DNA from: Psychrobacillus sp044762655
Lineage (GTDB): Bacteria > Bacillota > Bacilli > Bacillales_A > Planococcaceae
Length of the DNA stretch: 64,000 nucleotides
Assembly (NCBI RefSeq): GCF_044762655.1
Contig: NZ_JBIWER010000002.1
Location: 62,001-126,000 of the forward strand
Reading direction: 5' to 3'
Shown: piece by piece, positions 16,549 through 24,074 of the stretch
Layout: every line of letters begins with the position of its first letter
Numbering within the stretch: the first letter of the stretch is position 1
Notes under the pieces: model-generated
The model's database searches: none
What the model was told of the DNA's origin: nothing
Seen by the model: only the letters and a program-made list of their open reading frames with translations
Translations under genes and position numbers: made by a program

Positions 16549-16570
16549 CAAGCATCCTGATGGATACTTG
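16549..16570 (-). terminator. terminator of the M3 peptidase-RDD operon
   Basis: Stem CAAGCATCC / GGATACTTG with TGAT loop (one G-T pair), and TTTTTC following on the minus strand, 11 bases past the RDD stop. Confidence 0.75.
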
Positions 16571-16580
16571 TCATTGTAAA

Positions 16581-16985
16581 CTATTTTTGCCAAGGTGGAT
16601 TGTAGGATACATACGTTCCTGCTATAAAGTCATGAATTGCTCGTTTGTCTTCGCGAAAACCTACCATAAAGGCACTAACAATAACACCAATCCCTAAAGT
16701 GAGTGCGTATATGAAACCAGCTACAAAATGTCGCATAATCATAGTCCATAAACTAACATCCGTATCATCTAATTTCACGACCCGAATACCAAGGATTTTC
16801 TTTCCTACAGTGTATCCAACCCAAAATGCAGGGAGTAATATGAAATATAAATATGATCCCAAGGTAGTAAACCATGTATCACCGTCTCCAAAAATAAGAT
16901 AACTTATAATGGCTAACGGTAAACCCATAATAATACCATCTAATATACTGGCACCAAATCTAATCCAAAAACCAGCTGGGTTCAA
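16581..16985 (-). CDS. RDD-family membrane protein
   Basis: A 134-residue protein with three helices and the RDD pattern: AGFWIRFGASILDGIIM at the start (Arg and Asp in the first helix) and a later HFVAGFIYALTLGIGVIVSAFM region. Some RDD proteins act in sodium or proton export, but many are uncharacterised. TTG start with AAAGGAG. It lies 23 bp behind the M3 peptidase gene, probably in one operon. Confidence 0.75.
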   Translation of the reverse strand: MNPAGFWIRFGASILDGIIMGLPLAIISYLIFGDGDTWFTTLGSYLYFILLPAFWVGYTVGKKILGIRVVKLDDTDVSLWTMIMRHFVAGFIYALTLGIGVIVSAFMVGFREDKRAIHDFIAGTYVSYNPPWQK

Positions 16986-17008
16986 TTTATTTAGCTCCTT
17001 TCATTAAC

Positions 17009-18706
17009 CTATAAAGCAGAGTCATCGACACTATTCAAATATTCCTCAATCGAACCAATGACGGATTCCACACAACCATCCTCAAATGGAGAAATTAAAT
17101 TTGCTTCTGCTACCAATTTAGTGAAAGATTTCGATCCACCAAGCTGACAAAGGTGTAAATAATCCTTCCAAGCAGCTTCATGATCCTCTCTTGAACGTTT
17201 CCAAAATTGGAATGCACAAATTTGAGCAAGTGTGTAATCGATATAGTAGAACGGGCTAGCATAAATATGTGCTTGACGTTGCCAGAACCCACCAGCCTCA
17301 TAGTAACCATTTCCATCATAATCGCGGTGAGGTAAATAAATCTTCTCAATTTTCTTCCAAGCGGCCTTACGCTCAGCAGGAGTCATCTCCGGATTTTCAT
17401 ATACCGCATGTTGGAATTCATCCACTGCAACACCGTATGGTAGGAACAGAAGTCCGCTACTTAAATGTGCAAATTTATATTTGTCCGTTTGATCCTTAAA
17501 GAATAATTCCATCCATGGCCATGTAAAGAATTCCATACTCATCGAATGTATTTCACAAGACTCAAAAGTTGGCCAAACATACTCAGGAATCCCAATGTTA
17601 CGACTTGTATACACTTGGAAAGCGTGGCCAGCTTCATGTGTTAGAACATCAATATCTCCTGATGTACCATTGAAATTTGAGAAAATATATGGAGATTCAT
17701 AGTTATCGATAAACGTACAATAACCACCAGCTTCTTTTCCTTTTTTCGCAACTAAATCCATTAAATCACGGTCAATCATAAATTGGAAAAACTCTGCTGT
17801 TTCAGGAGATAGCTCCTCATACATTTTCTTTCCATTTTCCACAATCCACTCTGGAGAACCTTGTGGAGTTGCATTGCCACTAAGGAAGTTGAATGGTTCA
17901 TCATAATACTTTAGGCTTTCTACGCCAATCCGTTTCGCCTGGCGTTCATAAAGCTTCGTCGCAACAGGAACAATATAGTCACGCACCTGGTCACGGAAAT
18001 TTTTAACCATCTCTGCATTGTAATCGATACGATTCATCCGGATATAGCCGAGCTCTACAAAATTTTTGTACCCAAGTGTCGTTGCAATCTCATGGCGAAC
18101 TTTTACTAGTTGATCATAAAGGTCATCAAATTTCGCTTCGTTTTCGTGGAAAAATCCGCCACTAACCTCTCTAGCTTTTTTACGTGTTTCACGATCTATC
18201 GATTCCGTGTGTGGCCCTAGCTGTGCGAGTGTTAATGTCTCTCCATTAAACTCCACCTGTGCAGATGCAACTAGCTTCGAGTAGTCGGAAGAAAGTTTGT
18301 TTTCCTTTTGCATTAGCGAAATAATTTCCGGCGAGAATGCTTTGATTTGGAAATCTGCCAAGTCAAACAGCTGACTGCCCCATTTTGTTTCTAATTCATC
18401 TCGATATGGTGATTCCACTAAAGCCTTGTAATATTCAGTAATCATTTCTTCAATCTCAGGGTTCGTCTCATCAAAATAATCGCGCTCTTTTTGATAGAAC
18501 TCATCGTTCGTATCGATAGAGGCACGAATATAAACTAAGTTTGCCTGAGTAGAATAGTTATTGCGGAAGTCATTGAGATGCTCAATTGCTTTACTCTGTT
18601 CTTCTACTGATGACGCCTCTTTAAATTTAGTTAATAACGTTTGAAATGTAGCTTTGTCCTGCTGTAAATTTGGACGTTTGTATTCATAATCCTTAAATGT
18701 AACCAA
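17009..18706 (-). CDS. M3-family oligoendopeptidase
   Basis: Cytosolic zinc metallopeptidase of the PepF/M3B group, 565 residues, which cleaves oligopeptides. Zinc motif HEAGHAF within DIDVLTHEAGHAFQVY, the downstream glutamate ligand in FESCEIHSMSMEFFTWPW, and AGGFWQRQAHIYASPFYYIDY near the end are all intact. TTG start after GAGGGG. Probably co-transcribed with the RDD gene. A CodY-like sequence is possible upstream at 18763-18777 (three mismatches to AATTTTCWGAAAATT), which would fit amino-acid starvation control, but that is weak. Confidence 0.92.
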   Translation of the reverse strand: MVTFKDYEYKRPNLQQDKATFQTLLTKFKEASSVEEQSKAIEHLNDFRNNYSTQANLVYIRASIDTNDEFYQKERDYFDETNPEIEEMITEYYKALVESPYRDELETKWGSQLFDLADFQIKAFSPEIISLMQKENKLSSDYSKLVASAQVEFNGETLTLAQLGPHTESIDRETRKKAREVSGGFFHENEAKFDDLYDQLVKVRHEIATTLGYKNFVELGYIRMNRIDYNAEMVKNFRDQVRDYIVPVATKLYERQAKRIGVESLKYYDEPFNFLSGNATPQGSPEWIVENGKKMYEELSPETAEFFQFMIDRDLMDLVAKKGKEAGGYCTFIDNYESPYIFSNFNGTSGDIDVLTHEAGHAFQVYTSRNIGIPEYVWPTFESCEIHSMSMEFFTWPWMELFFKDQTDKYKFAHLSSGLLFLPYGVAVDEFQHAVYENPEMTPAERKAAWKKIEKIYLPHRDYDGNGYYEAGGFWQRQAHIYASPFYYIDYTLAQICAFQFWKRSREDHEAAWKDYLHLCQLGGSKSFTKLVAEANLISPFEDGCVESVIGSIEEYLNSVDDSAL

Positions 18707-18796
18707 TGGAATTCCCCTCTCTGTCGTTTCGATTTCCGAAACGTCTTATTTATATTGTTTATTATTTTCAGATAAATTGCAATCAATATTTGTGGA

Positions 18797-18825
18797 TTGA
18801 CATATAATAAACGATAATATATATT
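18797..18825 (+). promoter_or_regulatory. promoter for the DUF2087 gene
   Basis: TTGACA (18797-18802), 17 bases, TATATT (18820-18825). Well-placed 40 bases before the start. A GATAAT at 18813-18818 is an alternative -10. Confidence 0.6.
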
Positions 18826-18864
18826 GTTTGTAAATAAATAAACAAAGAATGGTTGTGTTTGTAA

Positions 18865-19620
18865 ATGGATATATCGGAGTTAATGTGGAATGCATCTTCA
18901 GAACAACTGAAGAAAGGTTATATCGAAGAGGAAGAAGTATATGTGTGCCTATTGTGTGGAAGTAAAGTAGAAAAAGGATTTATTTATCCAAAGAATAATA
19001 TGTTGTATGAAGCAGAAAAATTCATGAAGTTCCATATTGAAGAAGAGCATGAATCGGTTTTTCATTATCTAATAGGGTTAAACAAAAAGTTGACAGGTTT
19101 AACTGATCACCAAAATAGCCTATTGCGTCTATTTTATGAGGGGAGAAGTGATGTAGAAATACAGAGCGAACTAGGAATTGGAAGCTCTTCAACAATTCGC
19201 AATCATCGTTTCGTGTTAAAAGAAAAAGAGCGACAAGCAAAAGTATTTTTAGCGATGATGGAATTGTTAAAGGAAAAGGATAATCACGCTCCTACTTTCT
19301 TACCTCTTCATAAAACAGCAACGATGGTGGATGATCGCTATAACATCACGCAAGAGGAACAGGAAGATGTCGAAAAGAAATTCTTTCCGGATGGTCTTGA
19401 TGGTCGTCTGATGAAATTTCCCAAGAAGGAAAAGCAGAAGCTGGCAACGTTACGGGTCTTAATTCAAAGATTTGAAAAAGAAAAAACCTACACGGAAAAA
19501 GAAATAAATCATGTCCTAAAAAATGCATATGACGACTTCGTAACTTTAAGGCGTTATTTAATAGAATACGGATTTTTAGATAGAAAAGACGATGGTAGTG
19601 CATATTGGGTAAAAAACTAA
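18865..19620 (+). CDS. DUF2087 transcriptional regulator
   Basis: A 251-residue protein with three parts: an N-terminal C-X2-C zinc-finger-like segment with later histidines (VCLLCGSKVEKG, KFHIEEEH), a LuxR-like helix-turn-helix (about residues 75-110, LTDHQNSLLRLFYEGRSDVEIQSELGI), and a C-terminal DUF2087 domain (about 170-251, FFPDGLDGRLMKFPKKEKQK). DUF2087 is found at the end of regulators of unknown signal. ATG with no clear ribosome site. Confidence 0.75.
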   Translation: MDISELMWNASSEQLKKGYIEEEEVYVCLLCGSKVEKGFIYPKNNMLYEAEKFMKFHIEEEHESVFHYLIGLNKKLTGLTDHQNSLLRLFYEGRSDVEIQSELGIGSSSTIRNHRFVLKEKERQAKVFLAMMELLKEKDNHAPTFLPLHKTATMVDDRYNITQEEQEDVEKKFFPDGLDGRLMKFPKKEKQKLATLRVLIQRFEKEKTYTEKEINHVLKNAYDDFVTLRRYLIEYGFLDRKDDGSAYWVKN

Positions 19621-19640
19621 ACTAAAAGGATATTTTAAAA

Positions 19641-19985
19641 GTGAATATTGAATGCACAAGATTTCGAGTGAAGAAAGTTAAAACTACTAAAGTAAATGAG
19701 TGGTTAACTTTTTTAAATGAAAATATAGAGGAAGTACTAGTTACCCTTGAAGGTGAAAAAATGTATATAGAAACCATTTTTAGGGAATTTACAAACGAAC
19801 ATGAATATCTTTATTGGTATTCTGTCCAGGGGAAAGGTAGACAAGTTGTAGAAGAATCCAAGCATTGGATTGATATAAAGCATCTCGCCTATTGGGAAGA
19901 ATGTATAGATACATCATATCGAGCTGTAGACCTACAAACAGAGGTAGTAATGATTCCTAATCGAGTTAGTAATTCGATGAATTAG
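19641..19985 (+). CDS. DUF6176-type small protein
   Basis: A 114-residue soluble protein resembling the DUF6176 family of Bacilli (ECTRFRVKKVKTTKVNEWL, then EGEKMYIETIFRE and EYLYWYSVQG). The pattern looks like a ferredoxin-like dimer fold; function unknown. GTG start behind AAAGGAT. It follows the DUF2087 gene by 20 bp. Confidence 0.55.
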   Translation: MNIECTRFRVKKVKTTKVNEWLTFLNENIEEVLVTLEGEKMYIETIFREFTNEHEYLYWYSVQGKGRQVVEESKHWIDIKHLAYWEECIDTSYRAVDLQTEVVMIPNRVSNSMN

Positions 19986-20080
19986 TTAAAAGAAGGGTGA
20001 AAGAAAGTAGACGCGAAATTTTCTTTACTCCATCCTTTTTAAGTTAGGTTATGTTAAAGCTAATGGTTGGTTTTGTTTAG

Positions 20081-20119
20081 AAAAAAGAGGGTGGAAAAGC
20101 ATTTCCAAGCTCTTTTTTT
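20081..20119. terminator. bidirectional terminator
   Basis: AAAAAAGAG...CTCTTTTTTT outer stem with an inner TGGAAA / TTTCCA helix. A weaker GC-poor inverted repeat at about 19990-20041 precedes it. Ends the DUF6176 transcript and, on the minus strand, the DUF4830-like gene. Confidence 0.8.
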
Positions 20120-20170
20120 CGTATTCCTTTTTACTAAAGTAACCGTTTTGGATAATCCATTTTAAAAACA

Positions 20171-20644
20171 TTATGGATTGTCACTCATTATCCCTTGTTC
20201 AATTAGTTGCACTTTTTCTCCTAAAGAAAAAACGCCTGGTTCCCAGTTTTCTAATGCTCCATAACCACCCACTAATTTCCCATCTATTTCATAAATTGTC
20301 GCTGATAGTTTATCTCCGTTTTGTTGTTCTTCCTTTAGAGTATAAGTAGTTATTTTAGCTTCTTTTCCTTTTTGGTTATACGGTTCTAAATTTAATCCAC
20401 CACTTTGTAAAGTCATTATGAGCTCTGGGTAATAATCTACTACCTCTTTGCTTGTGCTACATTTTGATTTAATATGCCAACCGTATTGTAATAAATATTC
20501 TTGATGACTTTTAGAGATGGTCTCATTTGTGTTATTGCATTCTCTATTGGTTTGTTGTTCGTTCATACCATTAGTATTCACTGCTACCCAAACGATAATA
20601 GACAAAGTCATTACAAAAAAAGCCGATAGAAAAAAATATCGCAA
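20171..20644 (-). CDS. DUF4830-like membrane-anchored protein
   Basis: A 157-residue protein with one N-terminal helix (about residues 3-22) and an extracytoplasmic part with LLQYGWHIKSK and LNLEPYNQKGKEAKITTYTL, similar to the DUF4830 family of Firmicutes. Function unknown. Codons to 20674 are open, but GGAAGGAGG seven bases before TTG at 20644 marks the start. A lone cysteine pair (CNNT, SKC) may form a disulphide. Confidence 0.55.
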   Translation of the reverse strand: MRYFFLSAFFVMTLSIIVWVAVNTNGMNEQQTNRECNNTNETISKSHQEYLLQYGWHIKSKCSTSKEVVDYYPELIMTLQSGGLNLEPYNQKGKEAKITTYTLKEEQQNGDKLSATIYEIDGKLVGGYGALENWEPGVFSLGEKVQLIEQGIMSDNP

Positions 20645-20811
20645 GTAATAACCTCCTTCCCTATACAATTTCAAACTCTTCTTACAGAATCCTGCCGGGG
20701 TAGTAAAAATAGAACCACTATCTCTAATTAAGCTGGAGGCTAAGGAAAGAGTATTATCAAAAGTACTTTTAAATATAAAAGGAGCAACAACTTAAAAGAC
20801 GTTCTCTATTT

Positions 20812-20835
20812 GACTAAAGCACCCGTTAGCTTAAC
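20812..20835 (-). repeat. dispersed repeat, CTAACGGGTGCTTTAGT family
   Basis: GACTAAAGCACCCGTTAGC is the reverse of CTAACGGGTGCTTTAGT, the clearest copy of a family seen about eight times in this window. A degenerate copy lies at 20132-20148. Confidence 0.6.
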
Positions 20836-21013
20836 AACTATTTTTGTATTTACCGATAAAATAACTTCAAATTATTCCAATAATAAAAGGAATTACTGGA
20901 CCTCCAACCTGAATCCTGTGGAAGTTTCTTCGTAAAAACTAAACATGAATAATTTGAGTAAAAGTAAACTGCTAACACCTATAAATGATATTATTTATTC
21001 CTTAAACTGCACC

Positions 21014-21074
21014 TTTAGTTCAATTAGAAAAAAGGCTTTACCCCTTTTTGAAGTTAAGTACCCGATTGTTTAAG
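21014..21074 (-). repeat. dispersed repeat, longer degenerate copy
   Basis: Shares TAGTTCAA, AGAAAAAAGGCTTTAC and a tail like AAGCACCCGTTAG with the copy at 21674-21730, showing that the repeated element is at least 55 bases, not only the 17-base core. Confidence 0.55.
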
Positions 21075-21122
21075 AAGAAATATTTAAAGTTTAAAATCTA
21101 AATTATTAAAGTCCATTCAATA

Positions 21123-21560
21123 TTATCTGAGTTTCTCCGCCAACTCTAAAATAATACCCTCTGGTCCACGAACGTAACATAACTTATAACTTTCTTCATA
21201 TTGCTGTATCTCACTAAAGATTTCCGTACCCCTCTTTTTCAATTTTGCAACAACAGCTTCAATATCTTCAACAGCAAAGCAAATATGTCGGATACCCAAC
21301 GTATTTGCAAAAGGTTGCTGAATATCTTTTTCATCTGATGGCGTATAAAATTTGACTAGCTCTATCCATGTCTGTCCATCTGGCATCCCCAATCCTACAC
21401 ATGCCGTTTTAACATTATTAAGCCCAACTATTCTATCCAACTGTTCACCATCCAACTCCCATTCCGCTTGCACTTCAAGTCCTAAATCAAGAAAAAACGC
21501 CTTAGCTTCTGAAAGATCATTTACGTTTATACTTACATGATCTATTCTATTGATCTTCAT
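21123..21560 (-). CDS. VOC-family protein (glyoxalase/bleomycin resistance fold)
   Basis: A 145-residue protein with two beta-alpha-beta-beta-beta modules: RIDHVSINVNDLSEAKAFFLDLGL at the start and GIRHICFAVEDIEAVVAKLKKRG in the middle, ending GPEGIILELAEKL. Metal positions (His8, a later His in RHICF and the final Glu) are present, so it may be an active lyase, dioxygenase or resistance protein. Stand-alone gene with GGAGG before the ATG. Confidence 0.8.
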   Translation of the reverse strand: MKINRIDHVSINVNDLSEAKAFFLDLGLEVQAEWELDGEQLDRIVGLNNVKTACVGLGMPDGQTWIELVKFYTPSDEKDIQQPFANTLGIRHICFAVEDIEAVVAKLKKRGTEIFSEIQQYEESYKLCYVRGPEGIILELAEKLR

Positions 21561-21673
21561 ATCAGATACCTCCTATTTTCCGGTTATTTTTAATACCTGT
21601 ATTCGTGTAAAGTTTGTTTGAAATTCTAATTCGTTTAAAACAGGAAATATCCTTCTTCAACAAACCTGTGGCA

Positions 21674-21730
21674 ATAGTTCAACAAGAAAAAAGGCTTTAC
21701 TCAATCTTGAGGTAAAGCATCCGTTAGCAC
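21674..21730 (-). repeat. dispersed repeat with terminator-like hairpin
   Basis: TAGTTCAACAAG, then AAAAAAGGCTTTAC, loop, GTAAAGCATCCGTTAGC. GCTTTAC / GTAAAGC can form a hairpin, so this copy may act as the terminator of the small gene at 21750-22088 on the minus strand. Confidence 0.55.
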
Positions 21731-21749
21731 AATCAGCATTATGCCTTAA

Positions 21750-22088
21750 TTATGCCTTAACATCCGATTTTATTTTTTCAACAATTACAAATATAAAATA
21801 TAAAAAAATTAATGCGATAGAAATGCCAAGATATAATTCAAATTTTGATAAAAACAATTCATTTGTCCAACCATCTGTTGGCAATAAAAATGTAGCTAAA
21901 AAATTTGAAATTCCTATACCATCATTAGCTTCAGGAATTAAACTCACTGTATAATTTTGACCCAAAGCAACACTTGAAAGTATTGAGAAAGCTACCATTG
22001 GTATTGCAGCTTGGGACATTTTCATTTTTCTTTTTGAAATGAAAAATCCAGCTATAATTCCGTATAACACTAATATAACCAAAATCAT
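21750..22088 (-). CDS. small membrane protein, unknown
   Basis: A 112-residue protein not recognised. Three hydrophobic segments: about 1-17, 28-43 and 88-104, with a short polar loop between. The ATG is preceded by GGGAGGA, supporting translation. It ends right before the repeat-derived hairpin. Confidence 0.45.
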   Translation of the reverse strand: MILVILVLYGIIAGFFISKRKMKMSQAAIPMVAFSILSSVALGQNYTVSLIPEANDGIGISNFLATFLLPTDGWTNELFLSKFELYLGISIALIFLYFIFVIVEKIKSDVKA

Positions 22089-22218
22089 AAAAGTCCTCCC
22101 TAATTAGTCCTTTTAAATTAATCATTACGATAAGGTAGATATTCATTTTAGACATTTAAACCCGATTTATTAAGGATAAATTAACTTATTCCTTTAACAG
22201 AGCCTTAATTTAATACAA

Positions 22219-22806
22219 TTACTTTCCTAAAATATATGCCTTTAACAACGCCACGCGTTCTCGCATACGAACCTTTTGTTCCACAACTTTTGGAGTTTTG
22301 GCAGCTACAACATCAGACTCCCAGCCTAGTTTACTTGCTAATATTTTAGCTCGCTGCAAATGGTAATCACTGGTAATAATTGTCACGGAATGTATATCGT
22401 CTGGTATAAATTCCTTTGAGAATAGCAAATTTTCATATGTTGAAGTGGCTTTGTCCTCTATAATGATCCTACTCTCTTCTACTCCATTATTCAGTAGAAA
22501 TTCTCTCATCACGATAGCCTCTTCGATATCTTCATCCGGACCTTGACCCCCTGAAAGCACCAATTTTACATGGGCAAATTCCTTGGCGTAGGCAAGAGCT
22601 GCATCCAATCTATACTGTAAAGCCAGAGAGGGGACGTTCCCTTTTTTCACCTTGGCTCCTAGCACAATGGCATATTCATTTGTTCCGTCTGCTTTAGGAT
22701 CCAGACCATCCTCAAGCCATTTACCCGTGAGTAACCAAATCCCAATTCCACTAGTAGCCACTACTATTAAAGGGATTAGCACGATCCACCTCATTTTAGT
22801 TTTCAT
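22219..22806 (-). CDS. YdcF/SanA-like DUF218 protein
   Basis: A 195-residue protein: an N-terminal membrane anchor (about residues 6-25) and a DUF218 domain with the family pattern AIVLGAKVKKG, LSGGQGPDE, EDKATSTYENLLFSK and ITSDYHLQRAKILASKLG. Related proteins (SanA, YdcF) affect envelope integrity; their chemistry is not settled. It follows the PlsY-like gene by 14 bp and is probably in its operon, consistent with a role in the envelope. Confidence 0.8.
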   Translation of the reverse strand: MKTKMRWIVLIPLIVVATSGIGIWLLTGKWLEDGLDPKADGTNEYAIVLGAKVKKGNVPSLALQYRLDAALAYAKEFAHVKLVLSGGQGPDEDIEEAIVMREFLLNNGVEESRIIIEDKATSTYENLLFSKEFIPDDIHSVTIITSDYHLQRAKILASKLGWESDVVAAKTPKVVEQKVRMRERVALLKAYILGK

Positions 22807-22820
22807 GATATTACCTCATT

Positions 22821-23456
22821 TCACAAAGGAGCCTTCTTCCTACTTAGAAAAGTGGAGATTTTCATTTCTTCCCTACGCAATAAACGACGGAAGTTTTCAA
22901 TATGCAAAACAACAGCCATCAAAAATAAGAATCCCGCAATTGCCATTGGCCCAATTCCTTCTGCATACCAAATAGATGCCGCGATAAAAACAAAGTAAAA
23001 AACAAATACACCGATTAATAAATAGTCCGTTAAAAATGTAGTCCCTATTAATAATAAAAGTCCAATTAAACCAAGTGGCCAATTAAGAGCAAGTAGCACT
23101 CCGATAAGGGTGGCGGTCCCTTTTCCACCTTTAAATTTAGTATAAAGAGGAAAGTTATGCCCGAGTATTACAGCCGCACTTGCACTATAGAGCAGAACGT
23201 CCTGTTCAACTGAAGAAAAGTCTGCGTACTGTAAAACCCAAAAACGCGTCCCGACTACGACTAAAACGCCTTTAAAAATATCAATAATTGCAACTAAAAT
23301 ACCATATTTTGCACCGAGAACAATAGCAGCATTTGAAGCCCCAGAATTTTTTAAACCTTCTTTTTTAATATTTACGCCACTAAAATATTGCGCTATTTTA
23401 GAACCGTGAATGGATCCAACCAGATAACTAATAATGGTGATATAAATTACTGACAC
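22821..23456 (-). CDS. PlsY-like glycerol-3-phosphate acyltransferase paralogue
   Basis: Membrane acyltransferase of the PlsY type, which moves an acyl group from acyl-phosphate to glycerol-3-phosphate. The 211 residues carry the second and third motifs well (GHNFPLYTKFKGGKGTAT), but the first is altered: GSIH replaces GSIP and LKNSGASNAA replaces the usual SGNIGATN. This suggests a divergent paralogue rather than the essential housekeeping copy. GTG start after GGAGGGAG. First gene of a unit with ydcF-like. Confidence 0.75.
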   Translation of the reverse strand: MSVIYITIISYLVGSIHGSKIAQYFSGVNIKKEGLKNSGASNAAIVLGAKYGILVAIIDIFKGVLVVVGTRFWVLQYADFSSVEQDVLLYSASAAVILGHNFPLYTKFKGGKGTATLIGVLLALNWPLGLIGLLLLIGTTFLTDYLLIGVFVFYFVFIAASIWYAEGIGPMAIAGFLFLMAVVLHIENFRRLLRREEMKISTFLSRKKAPL

Positions 23457-23636
23457 AACATTTTCTCCCTCCGCTAACTTTAATATATTTAACGAATGAA
23501 AAGTTGAGAAGTTTCAGATATTTAAATTAGTGGTAGTGCACACAGAAGTGAAGGGAAATGGCCAACAATAATATTGCTAAAATACGTAAAATAATTTAAA
23601 ATATAAACTATAACGTTACGGTTTGGGGTGATTTTG

Positions 23637-24037
23637 TTGGGAAAGAGAAATTTAAAATTGGTGAATTAGCTGAAAGAACTGGGATTACGAAACGTACCAT
23701 TGATTACTATACAACTCTTGGATTGTTAAAAGCTGAACGTTCTGCTTCGAATTATCGATATTATTCTTTCGAAGCTATTGATAGACTAAGAGTTATCGAA
23801 GAACAGAAGTCTAATGGTATGTCTTTAGAAGAGATTAAACATGAGCTAGAAAAAAATTCGGTAGAAGAAATAGATATACAAGAAATTCGATTGCACATGA
23901 AATATTTAGAAAAGGAAGTTTCTCACCTATTAGAACAAATCAATAACAAAGAACAAAACACACAGCACACGATTAAAGAGAAGATATCTTCAGAAAGCGT
24001 TGCTTTAATGCAATCATTACTATTACTTATCACTTAG
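23637..24037 (+). CDS. MerR-family regulator with out-of-frame start
   Basis: About 133 residues: a classical MerR winged helix (FKIGELAERTGITKRTIDYY, then SNYRYYSFEAIDRLRVIEEQK) and a coiled-coil C-terminus (about 75-120) without effector cysteines. The MerR frame runs unbroken from GGG at 23639 but holds no ATG, GTG or TTG before codon 29. TTG at 23637, eight bases after the GGGG of the GGGGTGAT site, is in another frame, and joins only by a -1 shift at GGGAAAG (23639-23645). A single lost G is equally possible. Likely regulates or accompanies the CNNM/CorC gene 34 bp on. Confidence 0.65.
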
Positions 24038-24074
24038 GAGGTGAAGTCTTACTTTTTTAGTAAGACACTTATTG
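24036..24074 (+). promoter_or_regulatory. ribosome site bridged by a hairpin
   Basis: AGGAGGTG at 24036-24043 is too far (about 30 bases) from the only plausible start, TTG at 24072. Between them GTCTTACT (24046-24053) and AGTAAGAC (24059-24066) form a perfect 8-bp hairpin with a T5 loop. Folding it out leaves about ten bases between GGAGG and the start, the normal distance. Confidence 0.55.

Larger units (their letters stand above)
20675..21122. other. 448-bp gap with degenerate repeats
   Basis: No gene that I can support. An AAAGGAG at about 20779 has no start codon at a suitable distance. Two copies of the dispersed CTAACGGGTGCTTTAGT family lie here (20812-20835 and 21014-21074, listed separately), plus A+T-rich sequence, so the region may be a graveyard of small accessory genes. 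Confidence 0.5.

Noticed and set aside
18763..18777. CodY box upstream of the M3 peptidase
   Set aside because: Three mismatches to the 15-base motif; in A+T-rich DNA such matches are expected by chance, so not listed as a feature.
24046..24066. Hairpin after merR as terminator or attenuator
   Set aside because: The T run is in the loop, not behind the stem, so it cannot act as an intrinsic terminator.
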